From the NCBI GenBank assembly GCA_023412215.1, contig JAEYNX010000021.1:38017-102016 (forward strand): DNA of 64,000 nucleotides, given 5' to 3'. The notes under the pieces were generated by a model. That model made no database searches, was not told where the DNA came from, and saw only the letters and a program-made list of their open reading frames with translations. Shown piece by piece: positions 26,780 through 34,795 of the stretch. The stretch comes from Bacillota bacterium (GTDB lineage: Bacteria; Bacillota; Clostridia; Oscillospirales; Ruminococcaceae). The translations under genes and the position numbers were made by a program. The stretch's first letter is position 1, and each line of letters begins with the position of its first letter.

Positions 26780-27466
26780 ATTTTTTACATTCAAGCATTA
26801 CACAATATAAACCTTATTTCCATTACTGTTAGAATCCTGCTCGCTATACTGATTGGAGGCGCTCTGGGCATGGAGCGCGGGAGAAAGCGGCATCCTGCCG
26901 GTTTCAGAACGTATATACTGGTATGCCTTGGTTCCACACTAGTGATGATGACCAATCAATATGTCTTTGAAACCTTCCAAACCGGAGACGTCAGCCGTCT
27001 GGGGGCGCAGGTGATCAGCGGCATAGGCTTTTTGGGCGCCGGAACTATCATCATTACCGGCCGGAATCAGGTAAAGGGGCTTACTACCGCAGCGGGGCTT
27101 TGGGCTGCCGCCTGCATCGGGCTTGCAATCGGTATAGGTTTCTACGAGGGCGCTATCATCTGCGGGGCGACAACCTTTTTTGTAATGACCATCCTTCATA
27201 GCCTGGACGACCGCATGCGCAGAAAGCTGAAACAGCTCAACCTATATGTGGAACTGGATCTATCGGCCAGTTTGGGGTCGTTTATCAGCTATGCCAAACA
27301 AAACGGCATTCAGCTCGCCGATATTCAGGTGGTAAAGAACCAACTGGGGGACAAGGGAGAAATCGCGGCGCTGCTATCGGCGACAGCGGGGCAAAGCCAG
27401 ACGCATGACGAGGTAGTGCAAACATTGGGGCTTGCGCCGGGCTTAAACTACATAGAAGAGGTTTAA
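26780..27466 (+). CDS. MgtC/SapB family membrane protein, no ordinary start codon
   Basis: The conserved MgtC start RILLAILIGGALGMERGRK is encoded in frame from 26831, ahead of the first ATG at 26870. Starting at 26870 (198 residues) would remove the first membrane helix. From the stop at 26750 to 26870 the frame has no ATG, GTG or TTG. GAAAGGAG (26762-26769) is followed ten bases later by ATT at 26780, giving 228 residues, so an AUU start is proposed; CTG codons at 26837 or later are poorer. The C-terminal half is a soluble ACT-like region. MgtC proteins help cells cope with low magnesium or acid; the role here is unknown. Confidence 0.72.
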   Translation: MFYIQALHNINLISITVRILLAILIGGALGMERGRKRHPAGFRTYILVCLGSTLVMMTNQYVFETFQTGDVSRLGAQVISGIGFLGAGTIIITGRNQVKGLTTAAGLWAAACIGLAIGIGFYEGAIICGATTFFVMTILHSLDDRMRRKLKQLNLYVELDLSASLGSFISYAKQNGIQLADIQVVKNQLGDKGEIAALLSATAGQSQTHDEVVQTLGLAPGLNYIEEV

Positions 27467-27472
27467 ATATAA

Positions 27473-27841
27473 GTGGAAATTCTCGTACAAATCGGCATCC
27501 TATTCGGCGTTTGCCTGCTGGGCGAGTCGATATCCTCACTTCTGCCTGTAACCGTACCGTCCAGTGTTATCGGTATGCTGTTGCTGTTACTGCTGCTCTG
27601 TCTCGGTATCCTTCAAACACGGCATATTGAAAAGCTGGGCGATTTTTTGCTGAAAAACATGGCATTCTTTTTTATTCCCTCCGGCGTAGGGATTCTGGAT
27701 TATTACAGCGTGGTGAGCGGCAGTATTTTTAAGCTTCTTCTGGTCTGCTTATTGACGACCATCCTTACCTTTGCGGCGACGGCCAAGACAGTGGAGGCGG
27801 TAATAAACATTCAAGAAAGACGAAGGAAACAAAAGGCATGA
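27473..27841 (+). CDS. lrgA: CidA/LrgA family holin-like protein
   Basis: The product has 122 residues from a GTG seven bases after the MgtC stop, with about four membrane helices and the LrgA core LLGESISSLLPVTVPSSVIG and MAFFFIPSGVGILDYY. It overlaps LrgB by four bases (ATGA), the standard pairing. LrgAB-type proteins affect murein hydrolase activity or transport small carboxylates such as pyruvate. In this context either is possible. Confidence 0.9.
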   Translation: MEILVQIGILFGVCLLGESISSLLPVTVPSSVIGMLLLLLLLCLGILQTRHIEKLGDFLLKNMAFFFIPSGVGILDYYSVVSGSIFKLLLVCLLTTILTFAATAKTVEAVINIQERRRKQKA

Positions 27842-28518
27842 GCGAGATTGTCTCTTCCCCCTTCTTTGGCTTGGTGATTAGTATCGTCTGCTACTGGATT
27901 GGGGCATGGATACAAAAAAAGATAAAATCCCCGGCTGCAAACCCGCTATTAATGGCGATTCTACTCATCCTCGTATTCTTTAAGCTGTTCAATATCCGGT
28001 TAACCGATTACAGCGCCGGCGGGAATATGATCTCCGTTTTTCTTGCGCCGGTTACAGCACTGCTGGCGCTGTCGGTTTACAAAAAGCTCAGCCTGCTAAA
28101 GAAGAACCTGCTGCCGATTCTATTGGGGTGCTTGGCGGGTGCCCTCACCTCGATGGCAAGCGTCTATGCATTGTGCAGGCTGTTCGGGTTAAACGATGCT
28201 CTTACTGCTTCTTTACTGCCGAAGTCGGTTACCACACCCATCGCCATAGAGGTCTCACAAAGGCTGGGCGGCACGGCTCCGGTAACGGTTGCCGCGGTAG
28301 TCATTACAGGAATCATGGGGGCCATCCTTTCACCCTGGCTCATCAAGCTGTTGCGTGTGAGAAGCGCCGTTGCGGCAGGAGTGGGCATCGGCGCCTGCAG
28401 CCACGCGGTAGGAACCTCTAAGGCCGTTGAAATGGGAGAGGTTGAAGGGGCCATGAGCGGGCTTTCCCTCTGCCTTTCCGGCATTCTCACCGTTTTGCTG
28501 TCGCAGTTTATCGGATGA
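27838..28518 (+). CDS. lrgB: LrgB/CidB family membrane protein
   Basis: The product has 226 residues with several hydrophobic helices and the LrgB blocks SLLPKSVTTPIAIEVS, ITGIMGAILSPWLIKLL and GIGACSHAVGTSKAVEMGE. It is the partner of the LrgA-like protein, and the operon ends at the terminator 69 bases later. Confidence 0.92.
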   Translation: MSEIVSSPFFGLVISIVCYWIGAWIQKKIKSPAANPLLMAILLILVFFKLFNIRLTDYSAGGNMISVFLAPVTALLALSVYKKLSLLKKNLLPILLGCLAGALTSMASVYALCRLFGLNDALTASLLPKSVTTPIAIEVSQRLGGTAPVTVAAVVITGIMGAILSPWLIKLLRVRSAVAAGVGIGACSHAVGTSKAVEMGEVEGAMSGLSLCLSGILTVLLSQFIG

Positions 28519-28586
28519 TGCGCAACCCGCTTCATGGAATTGTTATAGTCGGATAAGCCCGATAGCGCCGGATCATGCAGTATTGT

Positions 28587-28619
28587 AATCCTCACGGATA
28601 AAGTGAGGATTATTTTTTA
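28587..28619 (+). terminator. Rho-independent terminator after lrgB
   Basis: AATCCTCAC (28587-28595) pairs with GTGAGGATT (28603-28611), followed by a T6 run. Confidence 0.87.
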
Positions 28620-28651
28620 CCCGCAAACCGCTCGGCAGATTAATATCGGGC

Positions 28652-28681
28652 TTGTTTTTTACCGTATGAACGCAATATACT
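28652..28681 (+). promoter_or_regulatory. Possible promoter of the two-component operon
   Basis: TTGTTT (28652-28657), 18-base spacer, TATACT (28676-28681), about 50 bases before the response regulator start. A perfect ten-base palindrome CTGTATACAG follows and may be an operator. Confidence 0.45.
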
Positions 28682-28732
28682 ATAGCTGTATACAGTTTTG
28701 TAAGCTTGTAGCAGGAAGGCAGACGACGAAAG

Positions 28733-29407
28733 ATGAAAATACTGGTCGCGGAAGACGATAAAACCATCGCGCAGGGCCTCGAATACTCCCTTGTGAGCGA
28801 GGGGTATGAGGTGATGGTGTGCCACAATAAGGCGGAGGCGCTGGCGGCTGTCGCCAAGCAGGCGTACGACCTCTACCTTTTCGACCTAAACCTGCCCGAC
28901 GGCAGCGGGTATGATCTCTGCCGCACGGTAAAGAGCTCACTGAACGCCCCCGTAATCTTTCTTACGGCCTATGACGACGAGGTAAATGTGGTGATGGGGC
29001 TGGATATGGGGGCGGACGACTATATCACCAAGCCGTTTCGCATCCGCGAGCTTTTAAGCCGCATCAAGTCCGCGCTGCGCCATTACAATAAGACGGATAT
29101 ACAAAGCGAGGTATTGACGGTTCAGAACATCACCGTGCATACCAAGCAGGCCAAGGTTTACCGCGACGGCAAGGAGCTGCCCCTCACGGCGATGGAGTAC
29201 CGGCTGCTGCTGATGTTCTTAAGCCATCGCGGCCAGATATTAAGCCGTAACCGGCTGCTGGAATGCATCTGGGATGTCGACGGCGACTTTATCAACGACA
29301 ACACACTCACAGTGTATGTAAAGCGCCTGCGGGAGAAGCTGGAGGGCGGCGAGAAAACGGGAATCATCACGACGGTACGCGGGCTCGGCTACCGCATGGA
29401 GGAATAG
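28733..29407 (+). CDS. OmpR-family response regulator
   Basis: The product has 224 residues. The receiver domain has acidic residues at 8-9, the phosphorylation site Asp51 (LFDLNLPDGSGYD) and the conserved lysine in TKPFRIREL. The C-terminal half is a winged helix with LTAMEYRLLLMFLSHRGQIL and VYVKRLREKLEG. It is one base ahead of the sensor kinase gene and precedes an ABC transporter, the arrangement of peptide-antibiotic resistance modules such as BceRS-BceAB. The likely target is the dyad and direct repeat at 30393-30425. Confidence 0.94.
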   Translation: MKILVAEDDKTIAQGLEYSLVSEGYEVMVCHNKAEALAAVAKQAYDLYLFDLNLPDGSGYDLCRTVKSSLNAPVIFLTAYDDEVNVVMGLDMGADDYITKPFRIRELLSRIKSALRHYNKTDIQSEVLTVQNITVHTKQAKVYRDGKELPLTAMEYRLLLMFLSHRGQILSRNRLLECIWDVDGDFINDNTLTVYVKRLREKLEGGEKTGIITTVRGLGYRMEE

Positions 29408-29408
29408 C

Positions 29409-30401
29409 ATGCTGCGAAACAAGGAATTACGAGGCACCCTACTCTTAGGTATCCTCTTCATTTTGGTCGGTACTATTTTAGGCGCGCTGTTGGATTACCG
29501 GGCGGCAGCACTGGTGTTGGTATGCACGGGCGCTGTCTTTGCGGTGTTCTTTACCTATACGCTCCGGCGCTACCGGGCCATCCAGCGGCTCTCCGAGTAT
29601 CTTTCCTCCGTTTACATGGGGGAGCATGTGATGGATATACGCGATAACCGCGAGGGTGAGCTGAGTATCTTAAAAAACGACCTCTACAAGGTAACGCTCA
29701 CCCTCTCCGAGCAATCGGAGCTTTTGAAAAAGGACAAGCAGTACCTGGCCGACACCCTCTCCAACATTTCGCACCAGCTGAAAACACCGCTCACCTCGAT
29801 GTTTGTGATGACCGACCTGCTCCATAAGCCCGACCTTCCGCAGGGTAAAAAAGAGGAGTTTTTAAAAAACATCACCAACCAGCTCAAACGGATAGAATGG
29901 CTCGTCTCCTCCCTGCTAAAGCTCTCTAAAATCGATGCCAAGACCGTCGTTTTTAAAAGGGAGGAGGCGCCGGTAGCACAGCTTATTCAAAAAGCGCTTG
30001 AGCCGATCAGCATACCGATGGAGCTCAAGGGTCTTACCCTTACCGTAGGCTGCGAGCAGGATATCGCGGTGGTAACGGACATGAACTGGACAGCGGAGGC
30101 GCTGCTGAATGTCTTGAAGAACTGCATGGAGCATACGCCAAGCGGCGGGCGGATAAACATCACCTGCCGCTGCACACCGCTGCACGCCGAGCTGGTGATT
30201 GAAGACAGCGGCACAGGCATTGAGGCAGAGGATATCTTGTATGTATTCGACCGCTTTTATAAGGGCAAAAACGCCGGTACCGACAGTGTGGGCATCGGGC
30301 TTGCGATGGCAAAGACCATCTTAACCAGCCAAAACGCCGATATCTCGGTGCAGAGCGAACCGGGCAAGGGTGCACGATTCACCGTCAAATTCTTTAAGTG
30401 A
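29409..30401 (+). CDS. Intramembrane-type sensor histidine kinase
   Basis: The product has 330 residues. Two hydrophobic helices (about 8-27 and 32-50) are joined by only a few residues, so there is no extracellular sensor domain; this is the intramembrane-sensing type that usually listens to its partner transporter. The H-box is SNISHQLKTPLTS with His122, and the ATP-binding part shows NCMEHT, DSGTGI and VGIGLAMAKTIL. The start follows GGAGGA. Its stop codon lies inside a long palindrome (30393-30418). Confidence 0.92.
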   Translation: MLRNKELRGTLLLGILFILVGTILGALLDYRAAALVLVCTGAVFAVFFTYTLRRYRAIQRLSEYLSSVYMGEHVMDIRDNREGELSILKNDLYKVTLTLSEQSELLKKDKQYLADTLSNISHQLKTPLTSMFVMTDLLHKPDLPQGKKEEFLKNITNQLKRIEWLVSSLLKLSKIDAKTVVFKREEAPVAQLIQKALEPISIPMELKGLTLTVGCEQDIAVVTDMNWTAEALLNVLKNCMEHTPSGGRINITCRCTPLHAELVIEDSGTGIEAEDILYVFDRFYKGKNAGTDSVGIGLAMAKTILTSQNADISVQSEPGKGARFTVKFFK

Positions 30402-30425
30402 CAATATTGTCACTTAAACAGTCAC
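30393..30425 (+). promoter_or_regulatory. Palindrome and direct repeat, probable response-regulator site
   Basis: A perfect 26-base palindrome (30393-30418, centre AATATT) overlaps the kinase stop codon. Its right half starts a direct repeat, GTCAC at 30409 and again at 30421, 12 bases apart. OmpR-type regulators commonly bind such repeats. It lies 52 bases before the ATPase start, where the transporter promoter should be. A role as a terminator is possible but there is no T-run. Confidence 0.55.
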
Positions 30426-30476
30426 CGTACTGTAATCTGCATCAGGTATTCTCAAGTTATGAAAAGGGGGATTCCA

Positions 30477-31160
30477 ATGGAAATTTTAAAGGTTGAGAAC
30501 CTGTCAAAGATCTACGGCAGCGGTCAAACCGCGGTCAAGGCGCTGGACAACCTATCATTTTCGGTCAATAAAGGCGATTTCGTCGCCATCGTGGGGCCGT
30601 CCGGCTCCGGTAAGTCTACCCTGCTGCACATTCTGGGCGGCGTAGACCTGCCGACCTCCGGCAAGGTATTCGTCGACAATACCGATATCTACGCCATGAA
30701 CGAAACGGCGCTGGCGATATTCAGACGGCGCCAGATCGGGCTGATCTACCAGTTTTATAACCTCATCCCCGTTTTGAATGTGGAAGAGAACATCAAGCTG
30801 CCGTTGCTGCTCGACGGGCGCAACATTAAGAATGAGGATTTTAAAGGTATCGTAAGCGCCATGGGGTTGCAGGACCGCTTAACACACCTGCCCAATGAGC
30901 TCTCGGGCGGCCAGCAGCAGCGGGTATCCATCGGGCGGGCGCTGATCACCAGCCCGTCCATTGTGCTGGCGGACGAGCCTACCGGCAACCTGGACAGCCA
31001 GAACAGCGCAGAGATCATTGAGCTGTTAAAGCAGCTGCACAAAACGCTCAAGCAGACCCTGATTATCATCACCCACGATGAAGGGATTGCGCTGCAGGCG
31101 GATCGGATCCTATCTATCAAGGACGGAAGGATCGCGAGGGACGAGGTGATCCGTCGGTGA
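30477..31160 (+). CDS. ABC transporter ATP-binding protein, MacB/BceA type
   Basis: The ATG at 30477 follows AAAGGGGG by six bases and gives 227 residues; a longer frame from 30459 would start ahead of that site. Walker A GPSGSGKST, signature LSGGQQQRVSIGRAL and Walker B VLADEPTGNLDS are intact. It has the family's typical length. It overlaps the permease gene by four bases (GTGA). With that permease it would export or detach a peptide or lipid compound. Confidence 0.95.
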   Translation: MEILKVENLSKIYGSGQTAVKALDNLSFSVNKGDFVAIVGPSGSGKSTLLHILGGVDLPTSGKVFVDNTDIYAMNETALAIFRRRQIGLIYQFYNLIPVLNVEENIKLPLLLDGRNIKNEDFKGIVSAMGLQDRLTHLPNELSGGQQQRVSIGRALITSPSIVLADEPTGNLDSQNSAEIIELLKQLHKTLKQTLIIITHDEGIALQADRILSIKDGRIARDEVIRR

Positions 31161-33739
31161 ACATCGTCAGCAAGCTCACCCTGCAATACTTAAAGAAGAA
31201 CCGGAGCAGAACGCTGGTGACGATCATCGGCGTGGCGATCTCGGTGGCTATGGTCGCAGCTACCTTCTCGATCGGCAGCTCGTTTATGGACATGATGTAC
31301 CGCAACGCGGCCGTTCAGACAGGCGATTGGCACGCTGTTTTTACGGGCGTGAACAGCGCGGCCATCGACACGATTACGCACAACGAAAAGGTTCAGAACA
31401 GCGTTGTAAGTAAGAGAGTCGGGTTTGCAAAGCTGCCCGACTCGGCCTATGGCTCAAAAGGCTATTTATATGTTGCTGCCGACTCGGGGTTCGACCTTAC
31501 CCCGCTCAGGCTTACGGAAGGCCGTTTTCCTGCGAAAGAGGACGAATTGATCATCACTACTCAACTGCTAAAGAGCACCGGTCTCTCTTGGCGGGTAGGC
31601 GACACCGTTACCCTCAACTTCGGCACAAGGATGGCCGTACAGGACGGCGTTCTGGCGCCAGTGGATGACCACACCTATTTCGGTAAAGAGGAACAGTTTC
31701 AACAGACTGAAGAAAAGGCCTATACGATCGTCGGTATTGCCGATGACCGGTATGAAGAGTATCTATTCGCGGGCGCCTACCCCGTTTACAGCGGGCTAGA
31801 CCTTGCTCACATCTCGCAAGGCGACAGCTACACGGTTCAAGTGCGGTATGAGCCGCTCAACGCGAAGATCTACGACACCACCGCCTCTCTGGCAGAAGAA
31901 ACATACTGTGATACTGTAGAGTATAATAACCAGCTTCTGCTCTACGCGGGCGTATCCAGCGATAAATATCTGCTCAACACCCTGTTGATGGCGACAGTAA
32001 TCGTCGGGCTGTTGATTTTGGTCGGCTCGGTTTCGCTTATCTATAACGCGTTCGCCATCTCGCTTTCTGAACGGATACGCACGTTGGGCATGCTGGCAAG
32101 TGTGGGCGCAACCAAGAAGCAAAAACGGTTTTCAGTGTTTTTTGAGGCGTTTGTGATCGGCATCGTGGCCATACCGCTGGGCCTGCTGGTAGGCTATGCC
32201 GGGATATCGGTTACCTTCAGCCTGCTAAGCCCGCTGCTCACCAACGCGCTCGGCATTACCGCGCCGTTTCGGCTCGTCATTGTACCGACAGGTTTCGTGG
32301 GGACCATCCTCTTTTCCGCACTCATCCTGTATATCTCGGCGTGGATTCCCGCGCGGCGTGCCTCCGATATCTCGCCGATCGACGCCATCCGGCAGTCGAA
32401 AGAGATTACGGTTCGCAGGCAGGATGTCAAAACCTTAAAAAGCACGCGCCGGTTTCTGGGCTTTGAGGCCGAGCTGGGCCTAAAAAGCCTGAAACGAAAC
32501 CGTCACCGCTATTACGCAACCCTGTTCTCGCTTGTCATCAGCATCGTACTGTTTTTGACCGCATCCGCTTTTGCCTCCTTTTTGGGGGAGACCTTCAGTT
32601 CTGTGCAAAACACCGTCCCATACGATCTGGCGGCGGATGTGTGGGAAGAAAACGGCGATGATGCAGCACTTCAAGGCATGCTCAGCGACCTGCAGCGCCT
32701 GCAAAACGCGACCTCCGTTATCACGACCAGAACACTTTACTCGGTTGCGTCACTCACCCCGGACATGGTAACGGGCGACATAGCAAGCCGAATGGATGCT
32801 CAAGACGGTGTATATACGATGTCGTTTAATATTGTCTCTCTGGACGATGCTTCGTTGCGCGAGTATGCACAGAAGGCCGGCATCTCTTTTGAAGCCCTTC
32901 AAGCGGAGCCCTGCGGGATACTGGTGGGCCGTTTTACGCTCAAAGAGGATCATGTATTCACAGACATAGACCAGCTTACCCTTGCGCAGGGAGCGTTTAT
33001 GCCCTACCGGATAAACCTGACGGAAACAGAGGGATTCAAGGGAACGGTAAAGGTTGCGGGCGTAACGGACGCGGTTCCTCCCTTTAGGGGAAGCTACCGC
33101 GAGTCTGTCGGCACCATCAGCATGGTTGTATCCGAGAAAACGATGCGGCAGCTGTTGCCGAAGGACGAGAGCCATAAGGAGGCGTGGGACCCGACCATCA
33201 AGCTGCTGTATACCACCGCCAATGCCGATGCTTTGCAGAGTGAGATCGAGGGCTTAAAGGCCAAACACCCCAGTATGATGAACAATATCTTTAACATCGC
33301 GGCATCCAGACAGCATCAGCAGCAGATGACGCTTATTGTATCCACCTTCCTCTACGGCTTTGTCGCGCTGATTGGCATCATCTCGGTGGCCAATATCATC
33401 AATACCATCACCACCGGCCTTACGCTGCGAACCAGAGAGTTTGCCATGCTGCGCTCATTCGGGATGACGCCCGTCGGCTTTAAGCGTATGATACGGTTTG
33501 AAAGCCTGTTCTACGGCATGAAGGCGTTGCTGTACGGCCTGCCGCTCGGCGCGGTTGTCGCAAGCCTGATATACATGGTGCTACAGCGGAATTTTGCGCT
33601 GAACTTCGCCATCCCCTGGCTGAACCTAGCGATATGTATCCTCTTTGTCGCCTTAACGGTGGGAGGCACCATGCTTTATTCCGCGAAAAAGGCCAAGGGT
33701 AAGAGTATCGTAGAGGCATTACAGAACGAGAATTTATAA
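31157..33739 (+). CDS. FtsX-type ABC transporter permease
   Basis: The product has 860 residues from a GTG that overlaps the ATPase stop. The layout is a helix at about 20-42, a large outer region, three helices at about 275-415 (FtsX core), a second unit starting SLKRNRHRYYATLFSLVISI, another outer region of about 220 residues, and a final three-helix FtsX core ending at residue 860. Two FtsX cores and two outer regions distinguish it from BceB, which has one large outer loop. It works with the ATPase and is probably controlled by the upstream two-component system. Confidence 0.92.
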   Translation: MNIVSKLTLQYLKKNRSRTLVTIIGVAISVAMVAATFSIGSSFMDMMYRNAAVQTGDWHAVFTGVNSAAIDTITHNEKVQNSVVSKRVGFAKLPDSAYGSKGYLYVAADSGFDLTPLRLTEGRFPAKEDELIITTQLLKSTGLSWRVGDTVTLNFGTRMAVQDGVLAPVDDHTYFGKEEQFQQTEEKAYTIVGIADDRYEEYLFAGAYPVYSGLDLAHISQGDSYTVQVRYEPLNAKIYDTTASLAEETYCDTVEYNNQLLLYAGVSSDKYLLNTLLMATVIVGLLILVGSVSLIYNAFAISLSERIRTLGMLASVGATKKQKRFSVFFEAFVIGIVAIPLGLLVGYAGISVTFSLLSPLLTNALGITAPFRLVIVPTGFVGTILFSALILYISAWIPARRASDISPIDAIRQSKEITVRRQDVKTLKSTRRFLGFEAELGLKSLKRNRHRYYATLFSLVISIVLFLTASAFASFLGETFSSVQNTVPYDLAADVWEENGDDAALQGMLSDLQRLQNATSVITTRTLYSVASLTPDMVTGDIASRMDAQDGVYTMSFNIVSLDDASLREYAQKAGISFEALQAEPCGILVGRFTLKEDHVFTDIDQLTLAQGAFMPYRINLTETEGFKGTVKVAGVTDAVPPFRGSYRESVGTISMVVSEKTMRQLLPKDESHKEAWDPTIKLLYTTANADALQSEIEGLKAKHPSMMNNIFNIAASRQHQQQMTLIVSTFLYGFVALIGIISVANIINTITTGLTLRTREFAMLRSFGMTPVGFKRMIRFESLFYGMKALLYGLPLGAVVASLIYMVLQRNFALNFAIPWLNLAICILFVALTVGGTMLYSAKKAKGKSIVEALQNENL

Positions 33740-33780
33740 ATAACTCTATAACCTGTCGAGTGATTGATAAAGATTCTATA

Positions 33781-33825
33781 AGCACAAGCGTCCGGCGCGA
33801 ATCGTGGCCGGGCGCTTGTGCTTTA
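33781..33825 (+). terminator. Terminator of the ABC transporter operon
   Basis: AGCACAAGCG (33781-33790) pairs with CGCTTGTGCT (33813-33822), extended by CCGGC/GCCGG and one G-U pair, followed by TT. It lies 42 bases after the permease stop. Confidence 0.7.
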
Positions 33826-33855
33826 ATGGGAAACCAGTCACTTATTTGTGATGAA

Positions 33856-33909
33856 CATAAAACAAGGCCACACCATTTCTTTTTAAAAATAGCGTGGCCT
33901 TGCTTTATG
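33856..33909. terminator. Second hairpin downstream of the permease
   Basis: CAAGGCCAC (33863-33871) pairs with GTGGCCTTG (33894-33902); beyond one mismatch CATAAA pairs with TTTATG, giving about 15 pairs. The loop contains runs of T and A. It may be a back-up terminator or the core of a larger structure. Confidence 0.55.
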
Positions 33910-34044
33910 CTGTTCTCCCATTTAAACGCAGATAAATCCGCCTTTTGATGCCCGCCGCAAAACGGCAGGCGGCGGCGTAAACCGCCAAGAGAGCCGTTTA
34001 ATAATAATCTTACAAAAGCAATTTTATCGCTTTCTTAAAGATTA

Positions 34045-34204
34045 GGGCGTTTCTGAAAACGGAAAATCGCCGGATATTTCGCTGCAAAAGAGCAGATTCA
34101 AATCAAAAAACGCAGGAATACTGTATGTATTCCGAGTATTTTTGATGCAGAAGATGCCTTGTGTAGTAGAAATAGACAAGAATTTGGAGTTTTCAGATAG
34201 CCCC
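34045..34204. mobile_element. MITE-like element, copy B (160 bp)
   Basis: The element is flanked by TA on both sides (34043-34044 and 34205-34206). Inverted ends of 16 bases match at 13 positions: left GGGCGTTTCTGAAAAC, right (other strand) GGGGCTATCTGAAAAC. The centre has GCAGGAATACTG at 34112-34123 and a following T-rich segment, as in the element at 4552-4708. It has no coding capacity. Its right end stops five bases before the stop codon of the small gene at 34210. Confidence 0.62.
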
Positions 34205-34209
34205 TAGTA

Positions 34210-34428
34210 TTATTGTGCGAACATCGATAAAAGTTCTGAGGGGGTCTTCCCCGTTTTCTTGACGAACTGGTACAGTTCATCCATCTCCGCCTTTTCCTTG
34301 GACGCTAACAGTGTTTTTTGCTGTGCATTCAGCTCTGTAATCTTTGTTTGGTAGTTTTGAATCTTCTGTTGAATCTCGGCAACCTGATCATCGATACTCT
34401 TGGGTGTTCTCTTGATTCCTCGCGGCAT
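34210..34428 (-). CDS. Small coiled-coil protein, unknown function
   Basis: The ATG at 34428 follows GGAGGG and gives 72 residues; a longer frame to 34452 has no comparable site. A basic N-terminus (MPRGIKRTPKS) is followed by a heptad-like segment (VAEIQQKIQNYQTKITELNA) predicted to be a coiled coil, and a C-terminal stretch FVKKTGKTPSELLSMFAQ. Small proteins of this layout are common in Clostridia and may bind nucleic acid, but I cannot name a family. A MITE-like element ends five bases beyond its stop. Confidence 0.68.
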   Translation of the reverse strand: MPRGIKRTPKSIDDQVAEIQQKIQNYQTKITELNAQQKTLLASKEKAEMDELYQFVKKTGKTPSELLSMFAQ

Positions 34429-34669
34429 ATAAATCCCTCCTATTGTTTTCATGCCTCAATTATTGACGCCTGACTTAATAATATGCAGGAGAAAGGGGAT
34501 GCAATGCATGAAGAATCATCAAGACGCCTCGTAATAGAGTTATAATTTTTACAATCCGCCGGGTATCTTAACTGGTGCCATGTAAAACGGTATCGTCCAT
34601 GATTAAAAACAAAAATAAAACTCCCATAGAGAAATCCATCTCTATCAGTAAAGATGGTATCGGGAAGTA
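34429..34669. other. Intergenic stretch ahead of the TetR promoter
   Basis: No gene is seen. The only structure noted is a perfect seven-pair hairpin, ATAGAGA (34626-34632) with TCTCTAT (34639-34645). Confidence 0.4.
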
Positions 34670-34731
34670 TTGACAAAAGCTAACCCGCATGCTAAAATAT
34701 GAATGAATTTAAAAATATTCATTCATATTTT
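34670..34731 (+). promoter_or_regulatory. TetR operon promoter with overlapping operator
   Basis: TTGACA (34670-34675), a 17-base spacer and TAAAAT (34693-34698) make a good promoter. A 15-base inverted repeat covers the -10 box and start site: AAAATATGAATGAAT (34694-34708) and its inverse (34717-34731), eight bases apart. This is where a TetR repressor would sit to control its own operon. Translation from an in-frame start at 34703 would fall inside the operator, so the start at 34796 is preferred. Confidence 0.83.
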
Positions 34732-34795
34732 AAATAATGCACTAATAAAAGCAGCTGCGCCGAAGCTGCAAATTATATTTAGTAAGAGGTTCTGT

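Larger units (their letters stand above)
33740..34042. other. Gene-free stretch with stacked hairpins
   Basis: Besides the two stems listed separately, TTTAATGGGAAACCAG (from 33822) is nearly inverse to the bases at 33911-33927, so the stem at 33856-33909 is nested inside a larger imperfect inverted repeat. TCAC/GTGA forms a small side stem at 33838-33851. A further structure pairs AAACGGC (33960-33966) with GCCGTTT (33993-33999) around an inner GGCGG/CCGCC stem. No convincing reading frame is present. It may be a terminator cluster, a structured RNA or a decayed mobile element. Confidence 0.5.

Noticed and set aside
30393..30418. Long palindrome considered as a terminator between kinase and ATPase genes
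   Set aside because: No T-run follows and it overlaps a repeat suited to regulator binding, so it is listed as a regulatory site.
33760..33948. A 62-codon plus-strand frame after the permease
   Set aside because: It runs through the terminator hairpins and has no family resemblance.
34703..34795. N-terminal extension of the TetR regulator
   Set aside because: It would start inside the operator and ahead of a proper leader; the ATG at 34796 has AGAGG and matches family length.
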